Source of the DNA: an uncultured Clostridia bacterium
GTDB lineage: Bacteria > Bacillota > Clostridia > Oscillospirales > Ruminococcaceae
DNA length: 33,704 nucleotides
Direction: 5' to 3'
NCBI GenBank assembly: GCA_947632425.1
Contig: CANRPG010000002.1
Coordinates: 1 to 33,704 of the forward strand
Positions 24,104-32,699 of the stretch are shown here, piece after piece. The first letter of the stretch is position 1. Each line of letters opens with the position of its first letter. A program made the translations under genes and the position numbers. The notes under the pieces were generated by a model, which was given only the letters and a program-made list of their open reading frames with translations, did not search any database and was not told the DNA's origin.

Positions 24104-25034
24104 TGGTTATCCTGACAAGGCGCGTGACCTTGCCGCACAGACTGCCCGTTCCCAAAACGCAGGCATAGTCGAACACCTTGTCCTTGATAAGTTTTGATAC
24201 ACCGCTGCGGCGTTTGGCGCTGTCGTAGTCGGGGGCGTGGGTGGTGGCAATTAGCTTTACGCCAGAATTTACGGCATATTCCAAGGCTTTCATATCCTCT
24301 TTAGAGCCTATTTCATCACAGACCAGAGCGTTTGGGGACATTACCCTGACAGCGGTCATTATGGCATCGAATTTATCGTAAGATGTGAAAATATCGGTAA
24401 GTATGCCGACATCGTTATAAGCTCTGCCGTCTGAAACTGCGGCAATTTCGTTGCGCTCATCTATCAGTGAAAGGCGATATTTTTTACCCAAAGATCGGCA
24501 GATATCACGAAGCACCGTTGTTTTGCCGCTGGAGGGCACGCCTATTACAAGGAGGCTTTTTAGGTCGGAAGCAAACACGCTGCGCATTATTTCGTCGGCG
24601 CAGCCTATTACCTCGCGCGCTATGCGGATATTTACCGAAGATATATTTTTGACCGTTTCTACGGTATAATTTACGGGTCTGCTGAGCACCGCTGTACCGC
24701 AGAAGCCTATTCTGCAACCGCCTGCTACGGTCATATAGCCGTCGGAGATCTCTTTTGCATAGCTATGTACGGAGCATTGCAGAGCGCGCTTCATTACGGT
24801 ATCTATGTTGTCGCCGCTGACTTTGACTGCCTGCTCGGGGGTATTTACAAGCTTGCCGTCGGCGCGGATAAAATATTCTTTATCAAACACGGTGCAGGAT
24901 AAAAATTTATCACGCCGAAGCCTTATTTCCTGTATGCGGTATCTCTCCAGCTGCGGCACAAGCCGCACGCTTTGCGACAGCTCGTCCGGCAAAAGCCCTA
25001 AAACACCGTCTATTTTGCTTATCTGCTTTTCCAT
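24096..25034 (-). CDS. spoIIIAA: Stage III sporulation protein AA (ATPase)
   Basis: The 312-residue secretion-type ATPase is thought to power the SpoIIIA channel from the mother-cell cytoplasm. The Walker A box GVPSSGKTT is at residues 165-173. It is followed by YRLSLIDERNEIAAVSDG, the Walker B-like ALVCDEIGSKEDMKAL and a late IATTHAPD, all family landmarks. AAAGGA lies about ten bases before the ATG. It is the first gene of the leftward spoIIIA operon, behind a possible sigma-E promoter. Confidence 0.95.
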   Translation of the reverse strand: MEKQISKIDGVLGLLPDELSQSVRLVPQLERYRIQEIRLRRDKFLSCTVFDKEYFIRADGKLVNTPEQAVKVSGDNIDTVMKRALQCSVHSYAKEISDGYMTVAGGCRIGFCGTAVLSRPVNYTVETVKNISSVNIRIAREVIGCADEIMRSVFASDLKSLLVIGVPSSGKTTVLRDICRSLGKKYRLSLIDERNEIAAVSDGRAYNDVGILTDIFTSYDKFDAIMTAVRVMSPNALVCDEIGSKEDMKALEYAVNSGVKLIATTHAPDYDSAKRRSGVSKLIKDKVFDYACVLGTGSLCGKVTRLVRITND

Positions 25035-25077
25035 ATTCTCTATCCTTTCCGTTCAACATGAGGGGTCGTCCTACATA

Positions 25078-25106
25078 ATAATATGTTGCAATATACGGCG
25101 TTATGA
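25078..25106 (-). promoter_or_regulatory. Possible sigma-E promoter of spoIIIA
   Basis: On the minus strand TCATAAC (25100-25106) is followed, 14 bases on, by CATATTAT (25078-25085). This resembles the sigma-E pattern (TCATATT and CATACAAT) known upstream of spoIIIA in Bacillus. The match is partial. Confidence 0.45.
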
Positions 25107-25122
25107 CTTGAATATTTTACTC

Positions 25123-25151
25123 TTGCATTTCTGTCGAAAAAATAGTATAAT
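25123..25151 (+). promoter_or_regulatory. Sigma-A promoter of the MoxR-DUF58-transglutaminase operon
   Basis: TTGCAT (25123-25128), 17 bases, TATAAT (25146-25151). Transcription would start near 25158, about 90 bases before the moxR ATG. It is divergent to spoIIIA within the same 211-base spacer. Confidence 0.75.
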
Positions 25152-25245
25152 TATATATGTATGATAATTTTTCTGTTTGTTTGGAAATTATGCACTTCTT
25201 TTCTATATAAAAATACTAACAGTAAGAACGAAAGGAATGATACCG

Positions 25246-26217
25246 ATGAACAAGGTTTCGCAGGAACACGCCGCGGTACTGGAGCGGTCTCGAGCGGTGG
25301 TTGACGAGGTAAAAAAAGTTATAGTGGGCAAGGACGATATTATAATATCCGTTCTTATTGCCATACTTTCAAAGGGACATATTCTTCTGGAGGACAACCC
25401 GGGCGTCGGCAAGACGACGTTAGCGCTGGCGTTTTCAAAGGCGCTCTCGCTGGACTACAAGCGTGTGCAGTTCACGCCCGACGTTCTGCCGAGCGACATT
25501 ACGGGATTTTCTATATACAACAAAGAAAAAGGCACTTTTGAGTATTCGGAGGGCGCGGCGCTGTGCAATCTTCTTCTGGCGGACGAGATAAACCGTACCT
25601 CGAGCAAAACGCAGTCGGCGCTGCTTGAGATAATGGAGGAAGGCAAGATAACCGTTGAGGGCGTTACGCGTGAGATACCAAAGCCTTTTTTCGTTATTGC
25701 CACGCAAAACCCTATTGGTTCGGTGGGAACGCAGATGCTGCCCGAGTCTCAGCTGGACAGGTTTCTGGAGAGGCTGAGCATGGGTTACCCGAGCATTGAG
25801 AGCGAAGTTGATATGCTTAAAGCGCGCCAGAATGAGAACCCTCTTGACAAGGTAGTGCCCGTTATTACGAAAGAACAGCTGATAGACGCGCAGAGGGTTA
25901 CAGAGAACATTTACGTTGACGATGCTATACTTCAGTACATAACAAAGCTGGCAGATGCGACGAGAAATCACCCGATGATAAAGCTGGGGCTTAGTCCGCG
26001 AGGCTCTTTGGCTTTGTGCAGGGCTGCAAAGGCGACTGCTTTGCTTACGGGCAGAAGTTATGTAACGCCCGATGACATAAAATACGTATTCAACAACGTT
26101 TCGGCGCACAGGATACTGCTTAGTACGAGCGCAAAGGCAAGCGGCGCTACTGCTTCTGATGTACTTTCGCAGGTGATAGGACAGATACCGGTGCCGCGCG
26201 TTTCAAAGGACAGATGA
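25246..26217 (+). CDS. MoxR family AAA+ ATPase
   Basis: The 323-residue cytoplasmic AAA+ ATPase has Walker A NPGVGKTT (residues 51-58), Walker B LLLADEINR, sensor motif VIATQNPIG and a C-terminal lid with GLSPRGSLALCRAAKA, the typical MoxR signature. MoxR proteins act as chaperone-like factors on client proteins encoded next to them, often von Willebrand A or DUF58 proteins, as here. AAAGGA precedes the ATG at 25246. Upstream in-frame starts at 25177 and 25237 are unlikely, the second being too close to the ribosome site. It is followed after one base by the DUF58 gene. Confidence 0.94.
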   Translation: MNKVSQEHAAVLERSRAVVDEVKKVIVGKDDIIISVLIAILSKGHILLEDNPGVGKTTLALAFSKALSLDYKRVQFTPDVLPSDITGFSIYNKEKGTFEYSEGAALCNLLLADEINRTSSKTQSALLEIMEEGKITVEGVTREIPKPFFVIATQNPIGSVGTQMLPESQLDRFLERLSMGYPSIESEVDMLKARQNENPLDKVVPVITKEQLIDAQRVTENIYVDDAILQYITKLADATRNHPMIKLGLSPRGSLALCRAAKATALLTGRSYVTPDDIKYVFNNVSAHRILLSTSAKASGATASDVLSQVIGQIPVPRVSKDR

Positions 26218-26218
26218 T

Positions 26219-27427
26219 ATGCTTATAATAGGTATTTTTTATCTGATAATACTTATAGGCTGCGTGCTGTTTTATGTGCTGTATGTTGATATTTTTTCGT
26301 TCTATCTGCTTCTGGCGGCGATAATTACGCCCGTGCTTTTGCTGATAGTTATGCTGATATGCGCAAGGAAGATAAAAATGTCGATGCTAAGCCTCTCAGC
26401 CAGCTGCGGTGAGGGCGAAATTGCCCCTGTGGTACTAAGCATAAAGAACGATTCGATATTCGCGGTATCCTGCATAAAGATAACCGTGGGGTACAAAAGC
26501 AAGCTGGACGGCATTGAGAAAAGACTGGAGCTGCACACCCCGATCTTCGCAAAGAACGAACAGCAGATATGCCTGAAAATTTCGGCTGAGTACTGCGGGA
26601 TTATAGAGGTAAGGCTGATAAAGGCGCGAATATACGACATGATAAGGCTGTTTTCAAAAAGGCTGCGCTGCAAGAACATCACTGCGAGCGTTATGGTATG
26701 CCCGAAGATGATACCCATTGAGCCGCAGCTGGCGCTATATCAGAATTTTGACAGCGAGAGCGACAGGTTCTCGAAGCGGCAGGCAGGCGACGACCCTTCG
26801 GAGATATTTCAGCTGCACGAATACCGCCCGGGCGACAAGATGAACCGCATACACTGGAAAGCATCGGTGCGGCAGGACGAGCTTATTGTAAAGGAATTTT
26901 CAAAGCCTGTATCAAACGATATTGCGTTCATAATATGTCCGCCGTCGCACATGGACGAGAACGACAGCGGTATTGCAGAAAGCTACAGCAGGATAATGTG
27001 CGCCGCGGCATCGCTGAGTTTTGCTATGCTTGAAAACGATGCTTTGCACACGTTTATATGGAGCGCGAACGGAAAGAACATATCTGCGGCGGTGGCTGAT
27101 ACAGAGAGCTATCTTAATTTTTTGTCTGCGATATTTTCATACAAGATAGATGTTTCAAAGCCTTATGATGCGATAGAGGGGTATTTTTCGCAGCTGGGCG
27201 GCGGCAGTGCGCCGAAGTTTTCTCATATTATTATAATTACCGACGGCGCGGACGAACAGTTATATGACAGTCTGGGCAGTGACGAATACGGACTTAAAAA
27301 GACTGTGATATGCTGTTTGCCGAATTCCAAAAAAGCGCCCATGCCGCAGGAAACGGACGATATGACGCAGTTTATTTTTGTAGGAGGAGAAAGCGGTATG
27401 TCGGCGCTTTCGGATATGATAATCTGA
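26219..27427 (+). CDS. DUF58 domain protein
   Basis: The 402-residue protein has two N-terminal TM helices (about residues 2-24 and 27-48), a beta-rich middle and the DUF58 motif with FSKRQAGDDPSEIFQLHEYRPGDKMNRIHWKASVRQDELIVKEF-type sequence at about residues 180-225. This contains the conserved DxxxIHWKxSAR pattern. The C-terminal half resembles a von Willebrand A-like fold (IIIITDGADEQ). Such proteins sit with MoxR ATPases and transglutaminases in many bacteria, probably as a membrane complex, but their function is unknown. The ATG follows the moxR stop by one base with AAAGGA upstream. Confidence 0.9.
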   Translation: MLIIGIFYLIILIGCVLFYVLYVDIFSFYLLLAAIITPVLLLIVMLICARKIKMSMLSLSASCGEGEIAPVVLSIKNDSIFAVSCIKITVGYKSKLDGIEKRLELHTPIFAKNEQQICLKISAEYCGIIEVRLIKARIYDMIRLFSKRLRCKNITASVMVCPKMIPIEPQLALYQNFDSESDRFSKRQAGDDPSEIFQLHEYRPGDKMNRIHWKASVRQDELIVKEFSKPVSNDIAFIICPPSHMDENDSGIAESYSRIMCAAASLSFAMLENDALHTFIWSANGKNISAAVADTESYLNFLSAIFSYKIDVSKPYDAIEGYFSQLGGGSAPKFSHIIIITDGADEQLYDSLGSDEYGLKKTVICCLPNSKKAPMPQETDDMTQFIFVGGESGMSALSDMII

Positions 27428-27445
27428 TAACGAGGTTTGTGTAAA

Positions 27446-30373
27446 ATGAAAAGGAGCAAAAAGCTGAATTTTGACAACCCGTCAAAGATAAGCATACAGC
27501 CTGATGTTGGCATGATAACCAAACGAGAGTATAAGTTCTCGGACGGCATCATACAGTACATACTGCTGAATGTTATTGCGCTGTGCAGCCTGCTGACGGG
27601 ACTTAGCTATATAAATGTACCTTTGCCGCTTTTCTGGCCTTTTTTTGAAAGTATGCTGCTTAGCGCGATACTTTGTTTTGCGCCGAAGAAGTCATACAAG
27701 GCAGGTATAGTTCTGGTTTGCATAATATTGCTTTTCTGGCGGAGAGATGATGTTATATACGGGGCGGCTGTACTGATAGACAAGTACGCGCAGCTGCTGG
27801 GCACTTCGTTTGATATACCAAGTTCCTTAGTGACCGATCTTACAAGCGGCGCGGCGATGACTGTTTTTCTGCACGCTTATATGCTGCTGATGATAGTTGT
27901 ATTATACTACAGCGTATTTCTTACAAAGAATTTTATATTCACGTTTGCGGTAAGCTTTATACTGCCCGAGATAGGTCTTTACAACGGCAATGCGCCCAAC
28001 TATTTTACGGCGTTTATGCTGGTGGCGGCGTGGGTATGCGTTTTTGCTATGCAGCTGAACGACTACCACGCGAACCGCGCAGGCAAAAATAACATTTTTA
28101 CGCGGCAGAAGAAAAAGAACATTTTCTACATGACCGAGCGCGGCATGAAAAATTCTGTGTTCGGGCAGCTTTCGGCGCAGCTGTGCATAATTATGGCGGC
28201 GGCTTTGCTTCTGGGTATTGCAGGCTCGGCGCTCTCGGGGTATGAACGCAGCGACAAGATAAACATTATGCGGCGAAACCTTACCTATGATTTTTCCGTA
28301 AAGACGATAGTAAGCACCCTGAGAGAGCTTGGCGGCATAGATCTGCCGTTTACACCCTCGGTCCAGGGGGCGGCTTCTGTATCGGGCGGTCTGTCTAAGG
28401 GAGATCTGAGAAAGGTAAACGACATAAGGTTTCAAAACGTAAAACTTATGGAGGCGGCGTTTGACAGCTACCCCCACGACAGCGTATACCTGAGAGGGTA
28501 CGCGGCAGGAAAATATTCCGACAGCCGCTGGCGCAGTGAGAAAGCTTCGATAAACGAGGCGGCAGGAAAATATCCTATGAATAATTTAAGTTCGCCTTAC
28601 TATTTCTTCACGAATACCGGCTTGGAGCCGAATACGGTAAGAATAACGGATCTTACGGACAGCAAAACACTGTTTACACCGTATTATGCATCGTTTCTGG
28701 GCATAGAAAACATAAAGAACATAACTTACGACAATGTGACGACCGACAAAAAAAGCTATGAAGTTACGTTTTCTGACGGTACAAAACGTTTTCCGGACAC
28801 GGAATTCGCATACAATTACGGTTTCAGCAGTTTTGGATTTGACACATTTATATATTTTATAGGCACTTATGCGCAGAAAGCAGAAGAAGATAAGGACATC
28901 TCCCCACTGGAAGTGCTGGAGCAGATGCCGTTGACAAAGCTGTCGCAGAATCTGGGTATTGAGAAAGAGTACATGGAAGATCTTGTCAGCGGCTTGAACA
29001 TATATCTTAACGAAGGGCTGGATATTCCGCTGTATTACGCGCACATATCGGGTTACAGCGAGGGTGACACGATAGCTGAAAGATACCCGATAATACTGGA
29101 TACTATGAATGAAAACGGCGGCACCGCACAGAGCGGCGCATCTGATCTTGATACTCTTACAAAACTGGCTTACGACAATTACATGGAGCATACATCTTCT
29201 GACAGCGCTTACGATGACGAGTGCATTTACACAAATTACGCATTTGACCACTACACCACGCCCGACATAAACATTGACGAAGATATTCTTGCAGAGCTTG
29301 ACAGGCTGTATCAGGAGGAGATGGGCGGTATGCCGTTTATCGTAAGTTACTTATCGCACGTAAATTCTGTTATAAATGCGGTAGGCGCTTACTTTGAGCA
29401 GCACTACACATACTCTTTGCAAAACCCGAAAACGCCTTCGGGCAGGGATTTTATTGAATACTTTCTGACCGACATGAACACGGGTTCATGCACATATTTT
29501 TCAAGCGCGGCTGTTGAGATACTGCGCTGCTACGGCATACCTGCAAGGTACGCGGAAGGGTTCATGATACCCTCTTCGGATCTGAGGAGCGCTCTGAAAA
29601 TGAACACCGATGACGGTTTATACCACATAGACATAAAAGACAACTACGCTCACGCATGGGCGGAAGTATTTCTCCCGGGGGTGGGCTGGCTGCCTGTTGA
29701 CCTGACGCTTTCGGTAAGCAACTTCTACGGCAGCACAAGCACGGTAACGACGTCCGGCAGTGAGACGACCACCACTACCACCGCGCAGACGGAGGCAACG
29801 ACGACTACTGAAAATATCACGACAACGACAGAGGTAACTACCGCTCCGCAGGCTAGCGCAAGCGGAACAATTACGACGACGGGCAACGGCGGCAATGCAA
29901 ATGAGGAAAGCAGCGGCGGCTCGAAAGTTAAAGACATACTGATGACGGCAGGCGCGGCGGCGCTGATAATTGCGATGTTCGTGCTGGCGTATCTGGCGTG
30001 CATAAGCGCGATAAAACGCGGCTTGAAAGACAGCATAAACGAGGAAAACCAGAACAAGCGCGCTGTGAACATTTACGACATTGCGCTTATGTATCTTGGG
30101 TGCATTGGCATAAGGTGCGGTGAGAATATTTCGGACAAGGATAGATGCGAAAAGCTGTGCGAGATGCTTGAAAAGGCAGGTATCTCAGGGCTTGGCGATG
30201 AGTTGAGGGCGGCTTGCGCTCTGGCAGTAGAGGCAGGTATGAGCGGCGGCGAGATAACGCATGAAGAAAACGAGCAGATGATGTCGCTTTTGAAAAAGGT
30301 GCGCGAGGTCTGCTATGAGAAGATGAGCAAGGCGCAGAGGTTCACGGCGAAGTACATAAAGGGGCTGTACTAA
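27446..30373 (+). CDS. Membrane-bound transglutaminase-like protein with Thr-rich linker
   Basis: The 975-residue protein has about six TM helices in the first 260 residues, then a long extracytoplasmic region, a transglutaminase-like domain and a final TM at about residues 838-860 with a C-terminal cytoplasmic DUF4129-like domain. The catalytic triad is visible: Cys682 in NTGSCTYFSS, His736 in AHAWAEVF, Asp752 in LPVDLTLS. A Thr-rich linker (about residues 765-815) lies between the enzyme domain and the last TM. The domain may cleave or cross-link proteins or peptides at the cell surface; the target is unknown. The ATG at 27446 has GAGG ten bases upstream. Third gene of the MoxR operon. Confidence 0.92.
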   Translation: MKRSKKLNFDNPSKISIQPDVGMITKREYKFSDGIIQYILLNVIALCSLLTGLSYINVPLPLFWPFFESMLLSAILCFAPKKSYKAGIVLVCIILLFWRRDDVIYGAAVLIDKYAQLLGTSFDIPSSLVTDLTSGAAMTVFLHAYMLLMIVVLYYSVFLTKNFIFTFAVSFILPEIGLYNGNAPNYFTAFMLVAAWVCVFAMQLNDYHANRAGKNNIFTRQKKKNIFYMTERGMKNSVFGQLSAQLCIIMAAALLLGIAGSALSGYERSDKINIMRRNLTYDFSVKTIVSTLRELGGIDLPFTPSVQGAASVSGGLSKGDLRKVNDIRFQNVKLMEAAFDSYPHDSVYLRGYAAGKYSDSRWRSEKASINEAAGKYPMNNLSSPYYFFTNTGLEPNTVRITDLTDSKTLFTPYYASFLGIENIKNITYDNVTTDKKSYEVTFSDGTKRFPDTEFAYNYGFSSFGFDTFIYFIGTYAQKAEEDKDISPLEVLEQMPLTKLSQNLGIEKEYMEDLVSGLNIYLNEGLDIPLYYAHISGYSEGDTIAERYPIILDTMNENGGTAQSGASDLDTLTKLAYDNYMEHTSSDSAYDDECIYTNYAFDHYTTPDINIDEDILAELDRLYQEEMGGMPFIVSYLSHVNSVINAVGAYFEQHYTYSLQNPKTPSGRDFIEYFLTDMNTGSCTYFSSAAVEILRCYGIPARYAEGFMIPSSDLRSALKMNTDDGLYHIDIKDNYAHAWAEVFLPGVGWLPVDLTLSVSNFYGSTSTVTTSGSETTTTTTAQTEATTTTENITTTTEVTTAPQASASGTITTTGNGGNANEESSGGSKVKDILMTAGAAALIIAMFVLAYLACISAIKRGLKDSINEENQNKRAVNIYDIALMYLGCIGIRCGENISDKDRCEKLCEMLEKAGISGLGDELRAACALAVEAGMSGGEITHEENEQMMSLLKKVREVCYEKMSKAQRFTAKYIKGLY

Positions 30374-30381
30374 ATAAAAAA

Positions 30382-30414
30382 GAGCTTTCACGAAAAAGTG
30401 AGAGCTCTCTTTTT
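30382..30414. terminator. Bidirectional Rho-independent terminator
   Basis: The arms GAGCTTTCAC (30382-30391) and GTGAGAGCTC (30398-30407) make a 10-bp stem with one G-T pair and a GAAAAA loop. It is followed by TCTTTTT on the plus strand and preceded by AAAAAA, so it also ends leftward transcripts from the TIGR04086 gene. Confidence 0.92.
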
Positions 30415-30415
30415 A

Positions 30416-30826
30416 TCAGTATCTGTGCTTTTTGGTATTCACGCCGACTATGCCGCCGACCGCGCCGCACAACATGGTTATCATAAGCTTGCCTGCGGAA
30501 GATATGCCGAGGGCGGCTTTTGCAAACACTGCGCCGAAAATCAGCACGGTCATAAATATCAGCACGCCGCACATAACGCCCATGAGCATACCGTTTCTGC
30601 GGCGTTTTCTTGCGCAGAAGTAGCCGCCGAAATATCCGCCTACGCCGAGGGCAACTGTTGCGAGGACTGACACCATTACGGCAGGGGCGTTTATTCTGCT
30701 GAGTATAAATGCAAACCCCATAAGACATATTATTATCATTCCTATTCCCATGACTGCCGAGATCAGCATGGTATACAGCCCTGAATCAGACATCCTGCGC
30801 TTGCGGCGGCGAACAAATCTGGGCAA
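30416..30826 (-). CDS. TIGR04086 family membrane protein
   Basis: The 136-residue protein has a basic N-terminus (PRFVRRRKRR) and four predicted TM helices packed with Gly and Ala (for example VALGVGGYFGGYFCARKRRRNG between the second and third). It resembles the TIGR04086 family of putative membrane proteins of Firmicutes, whose function is unknown. The start codon is TTG at 30824-30826, supported by AGGAGG eight bases upstream; no better ATG fits. It follows yajC by 71 bases and probably shares its transcript. Confidence 0.8.
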   Translation of the reverse strand: MPRFVRRRKRRMSDSGLYTMLISAVMGIGMIIICLMGFAFILSRINAPAVMVSVLATVALGVGGYFGGYFCARKRRRNGMLMGVMCGVLIFMTVLIFGAVFAKAALGISSAGKLMITMLCGAVGGIVGVNTKKHRY

Positions 30827-30897
30827 AAAAGATCCCTCCTAAAATGATGCTATACACCATTTTATTCGGGAACCCTGAAGTTTATGCGAAATGTGCC

Positions 30898-31218
30898 TTA
30901 CTCGTCATGCTCGGTATTGTTCTTGGCTATTGCCCATTTCATTATTCTTATCTTGCTTCTGTCGCCGCCTGTTTCTACAACTACGGTATCGTCTTTGATA
31001 GAAACAATGAGACCTACTATTCCGCCTGCGGTGACTATCTCGTCGCCTACCTCGAGCTTTTCACGCATTGCCGCATCGGCTTTTTCCTTTTTTCTCTGAG
31101 GTCTTATGAGCAGAAAATAAAATACGACTAAAATAATTACAAGCCATATTATTGAAAAATAGCCCATTGTATTGGTATTTGCTGCTTCATCGGCGAGCAT
31201 TGTGATAAACATATTCAT
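30898..31218 (-). CDS. yajC: Preprotein translocase subunit YajC
   Basis: The 106-residue protein has one TM helix (about residues 20-38, IIWLVIILVVFYFLLI) followed by RPQRKKEK, the hallmark of YajC, and a soluble beta domain (VGDEIVTAGGIVGLIVSIKDDTVVVE). YajC associates with SecDF-YidC and supports Sec protein export. The short acidic extension before the TM is normal. AAGGA lies about ten bases before the first ATG; a second ATG two codons later is also possible. secDF is not in the window. Confidence 0.96.
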   Translation of the reverse strand: MNMFITMLADEAANTNTMGYFSIIWLVIILVVFYFLLIRPQRKKEKADAAMREKLEVGDEIVTAGGIVGLIVSIKDDTVVVETGGDRSKIRIMKWAIAKNNTEHDE

Positions 31219-31252
31219 TAAAACGACTTCCTTTCATTTTTCACTAAATAGT

Positions 31253-31281
31253 ATTGTACCACAAAATCTGCCGATTGGCAA
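31253..31281 (-). promoter_or_regulatory. Sigma-A promoter of yajC
   Basis: On the minus strand TTGCCA (31276-31281), 17 bases, TACAAT (31253-31258) with an extended -10 TGG. The leader would be about 30 bases. Confidence 0.7.
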
Positions 31282-31324
31282 GTGTTTCTTTAAAATTTAA
31301 TAAATTTTCCTTGCCCGTGATGCT

Positions 31325-32602
31325 TCAGCTGCCTGTTTTTTCGGTATGCGAATTGGCGCAGGCTGTGATCGCTTCGCGCTCGGAGGACATTTTATCTGCA
31401 AGTGTTTCATCGCTTTCAAATAGGGTTGAGTAGTTATAAAGCGCAACGCCGCTGACGTTTTCAAGAGAAAATGCGTCTGTCATTTGCTTGGCAATTATAT
31501 TTTCTGTCTCCAGAAATTCTGTTTCCTCGGCAATTTTGTATACGCCCAGACCTATCACCAGTTTAACGCCGCTGTCGGAGGTCATTTCGCTCCACTTCCC
31601 TATCGTTTCAAGGTATGGTGATGTGCTGCCATAGCTGAAATAGACCTGCGGAATGATACAGTCGCAGATAAGTGGGCTTGCGCACCAACTGCCGACATCT
31701 GCATAAAGCTGCTGATAGTTGTTGTTTATATTGCCCTGCGGTGATATTTCAAAAATTACTGTAGGATCGATATTTTTTATAGACATATTCATTTGCAGAA
31801 CGAGCTTTGTGGTATTGTTCATACGCCACTGAGATAGATCTTCAGCGCCGCTTTTTTCAAAATTTTGCTTATCGAATGCCTCATCTGTAGTGGGGTAAAA
31901 ATAGTCATCAATGTGTATGCCGTCAACATCATAGCGTGAGACTATTTCTGCCGCCGCATCGGCGACGTATTCCCTCACCTCTTCTGCTCCGGGGTCAAGC
32001 CACAAAAACGGGCTGCCTTCTGCTGAATTTATATACTCGCCGAAATGCTCGGTATAAAACTTCTTTAGGGGGTAGTCGTCGCTCATGCTCTCAAAGCTTT
32101 CTTCTGTCTGACAACGGAGAGGGTTTATCCACGCATGGAATGAAAGCCCCAGTTTATGGGCTTCTTCGACCATTATTTCAAGCGCATCGTAAGGCTCTGT
32201 GCTGCCGAAAGAGGTGGTATACGGGTACATAACAGAGGGATAATAGGCATCTGCAAAGGCGCGGACATGGACATAGACTGTATTTGCGCCGACGGAGACA
32301 ATATTTTTATACGCCTGCGATATACTCTCTCGAAACTGCTCGGCGGTCGCGCCGTTCATCATGTTACCGAGGTCGATATACGATATCCACACGCCTATTT
32401 GCTCATCATAGTTGAGGGCTTGGTAGTCGCTTTTGGGGAAGATGTGGTCATGCACTAAGCTTTTGAACATTGCAATGCTGCCAAACGAGCTTCTCTGCTG
32501 TTTTACAGCCTTTCCCCCACTGCTTGGCAGAACGCTTTGCGACTGAAACATCAGGCTTACGAATATTACAGCTGCCAAAGCTATTGAAATTACAATTTTC
32601 AC
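31325..32602 (-). CDS. Secreted family-10-like glycosidase (GHL10, DUF187)
   Basis: The 425-residue protein has an N-terminal signal-type segment (residues 3-20, VISIALAAVIFVSLMF) and a GHL10/DUF187 TIM-barrel. The barrel has GVWISYIDLG, VYVHVRAFADAYYPS, FHAWINPLRC, VDGIHIDDYFYP with likely catalytic acids, and FEISPQGNINNN. Members include the E. coli peptidoglycan glycosidase DigH, and many Firmicutes homologues are predicted to act on cell-wall glycans or related polysaccharides; the substrate is not established here. The start is GTG at 32600-32602 with AAAGGGGG seven to eight bases upstream. No lipobox Cys is seen, so it is either released or anchored by the uncleaved signal. Confidence 0.88.
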   Translation of the reverse strand: MKIVISIALAAVIFVSLMFQSQSVLPSSGGKAVKQQRSSFGSIAMFKSLVHDHIFPKSDYQALNYDEQIGVWISYIDLGNMMNGATAEQFRESISQAYKNIVSVGANTVYVHVRAFADAYYPSVMYPYTTSFGSTEPYDALEIMVEEAHKLGLSFHAWINPLRCQTEESFESMSDDYPLKKFYTEHFGEYINSAEGSPFLWLDPGAEEVREYVADAAAEIVSRYDVDGIHIDDYFYPTTDEAFDKQNFEKSGAEDLSQWRMNNTTKLVLQMNMSIKNIDPTVIFEISPQGNINNNYQQLYADVGSWCASPLICDCIIPQVYFSYGSTSPYLETIGKWSEMTSDSGVKLVIGLGVYKIAEETEFLETENIIAKQMTDAFSLENVSGVALYNYSTLFESDETLADKMSSEREAITACANSHTEKTGS

Positions 32603-32655
32603 GGCTTGTCCCCCTTTCTATATTAGTCTATGGCAAAATTTGGTATTTAATTCAC

Positions 32656-32694
32656 AAGCCACACCGCTTTTTTACGATGTGGCTTAGTTTTTTT
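32656..32694. terminator. Hairpin between psd and the glycosidase gene
   Basis: AAGCCACA (32656-32663) pairs with TGTGGCTT (32678-32685) and is followed on the plus strand by AGTTTTTTT. On the minus strand, the direction of both neighbouring genes, the T-run is poor, so how well it stops psd transcription is uncertain. Confidence 0.6.
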
Positions 32695-32699
32695 GCAAA

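Noticed and set aside
29725..30072. Minus-strand Val-rich open frame opposite the Thr-rich linker
   Set aside because: ACN codons for Thr read as NGT on the other strand, giving a Val/Ser-rich shadow without signals.
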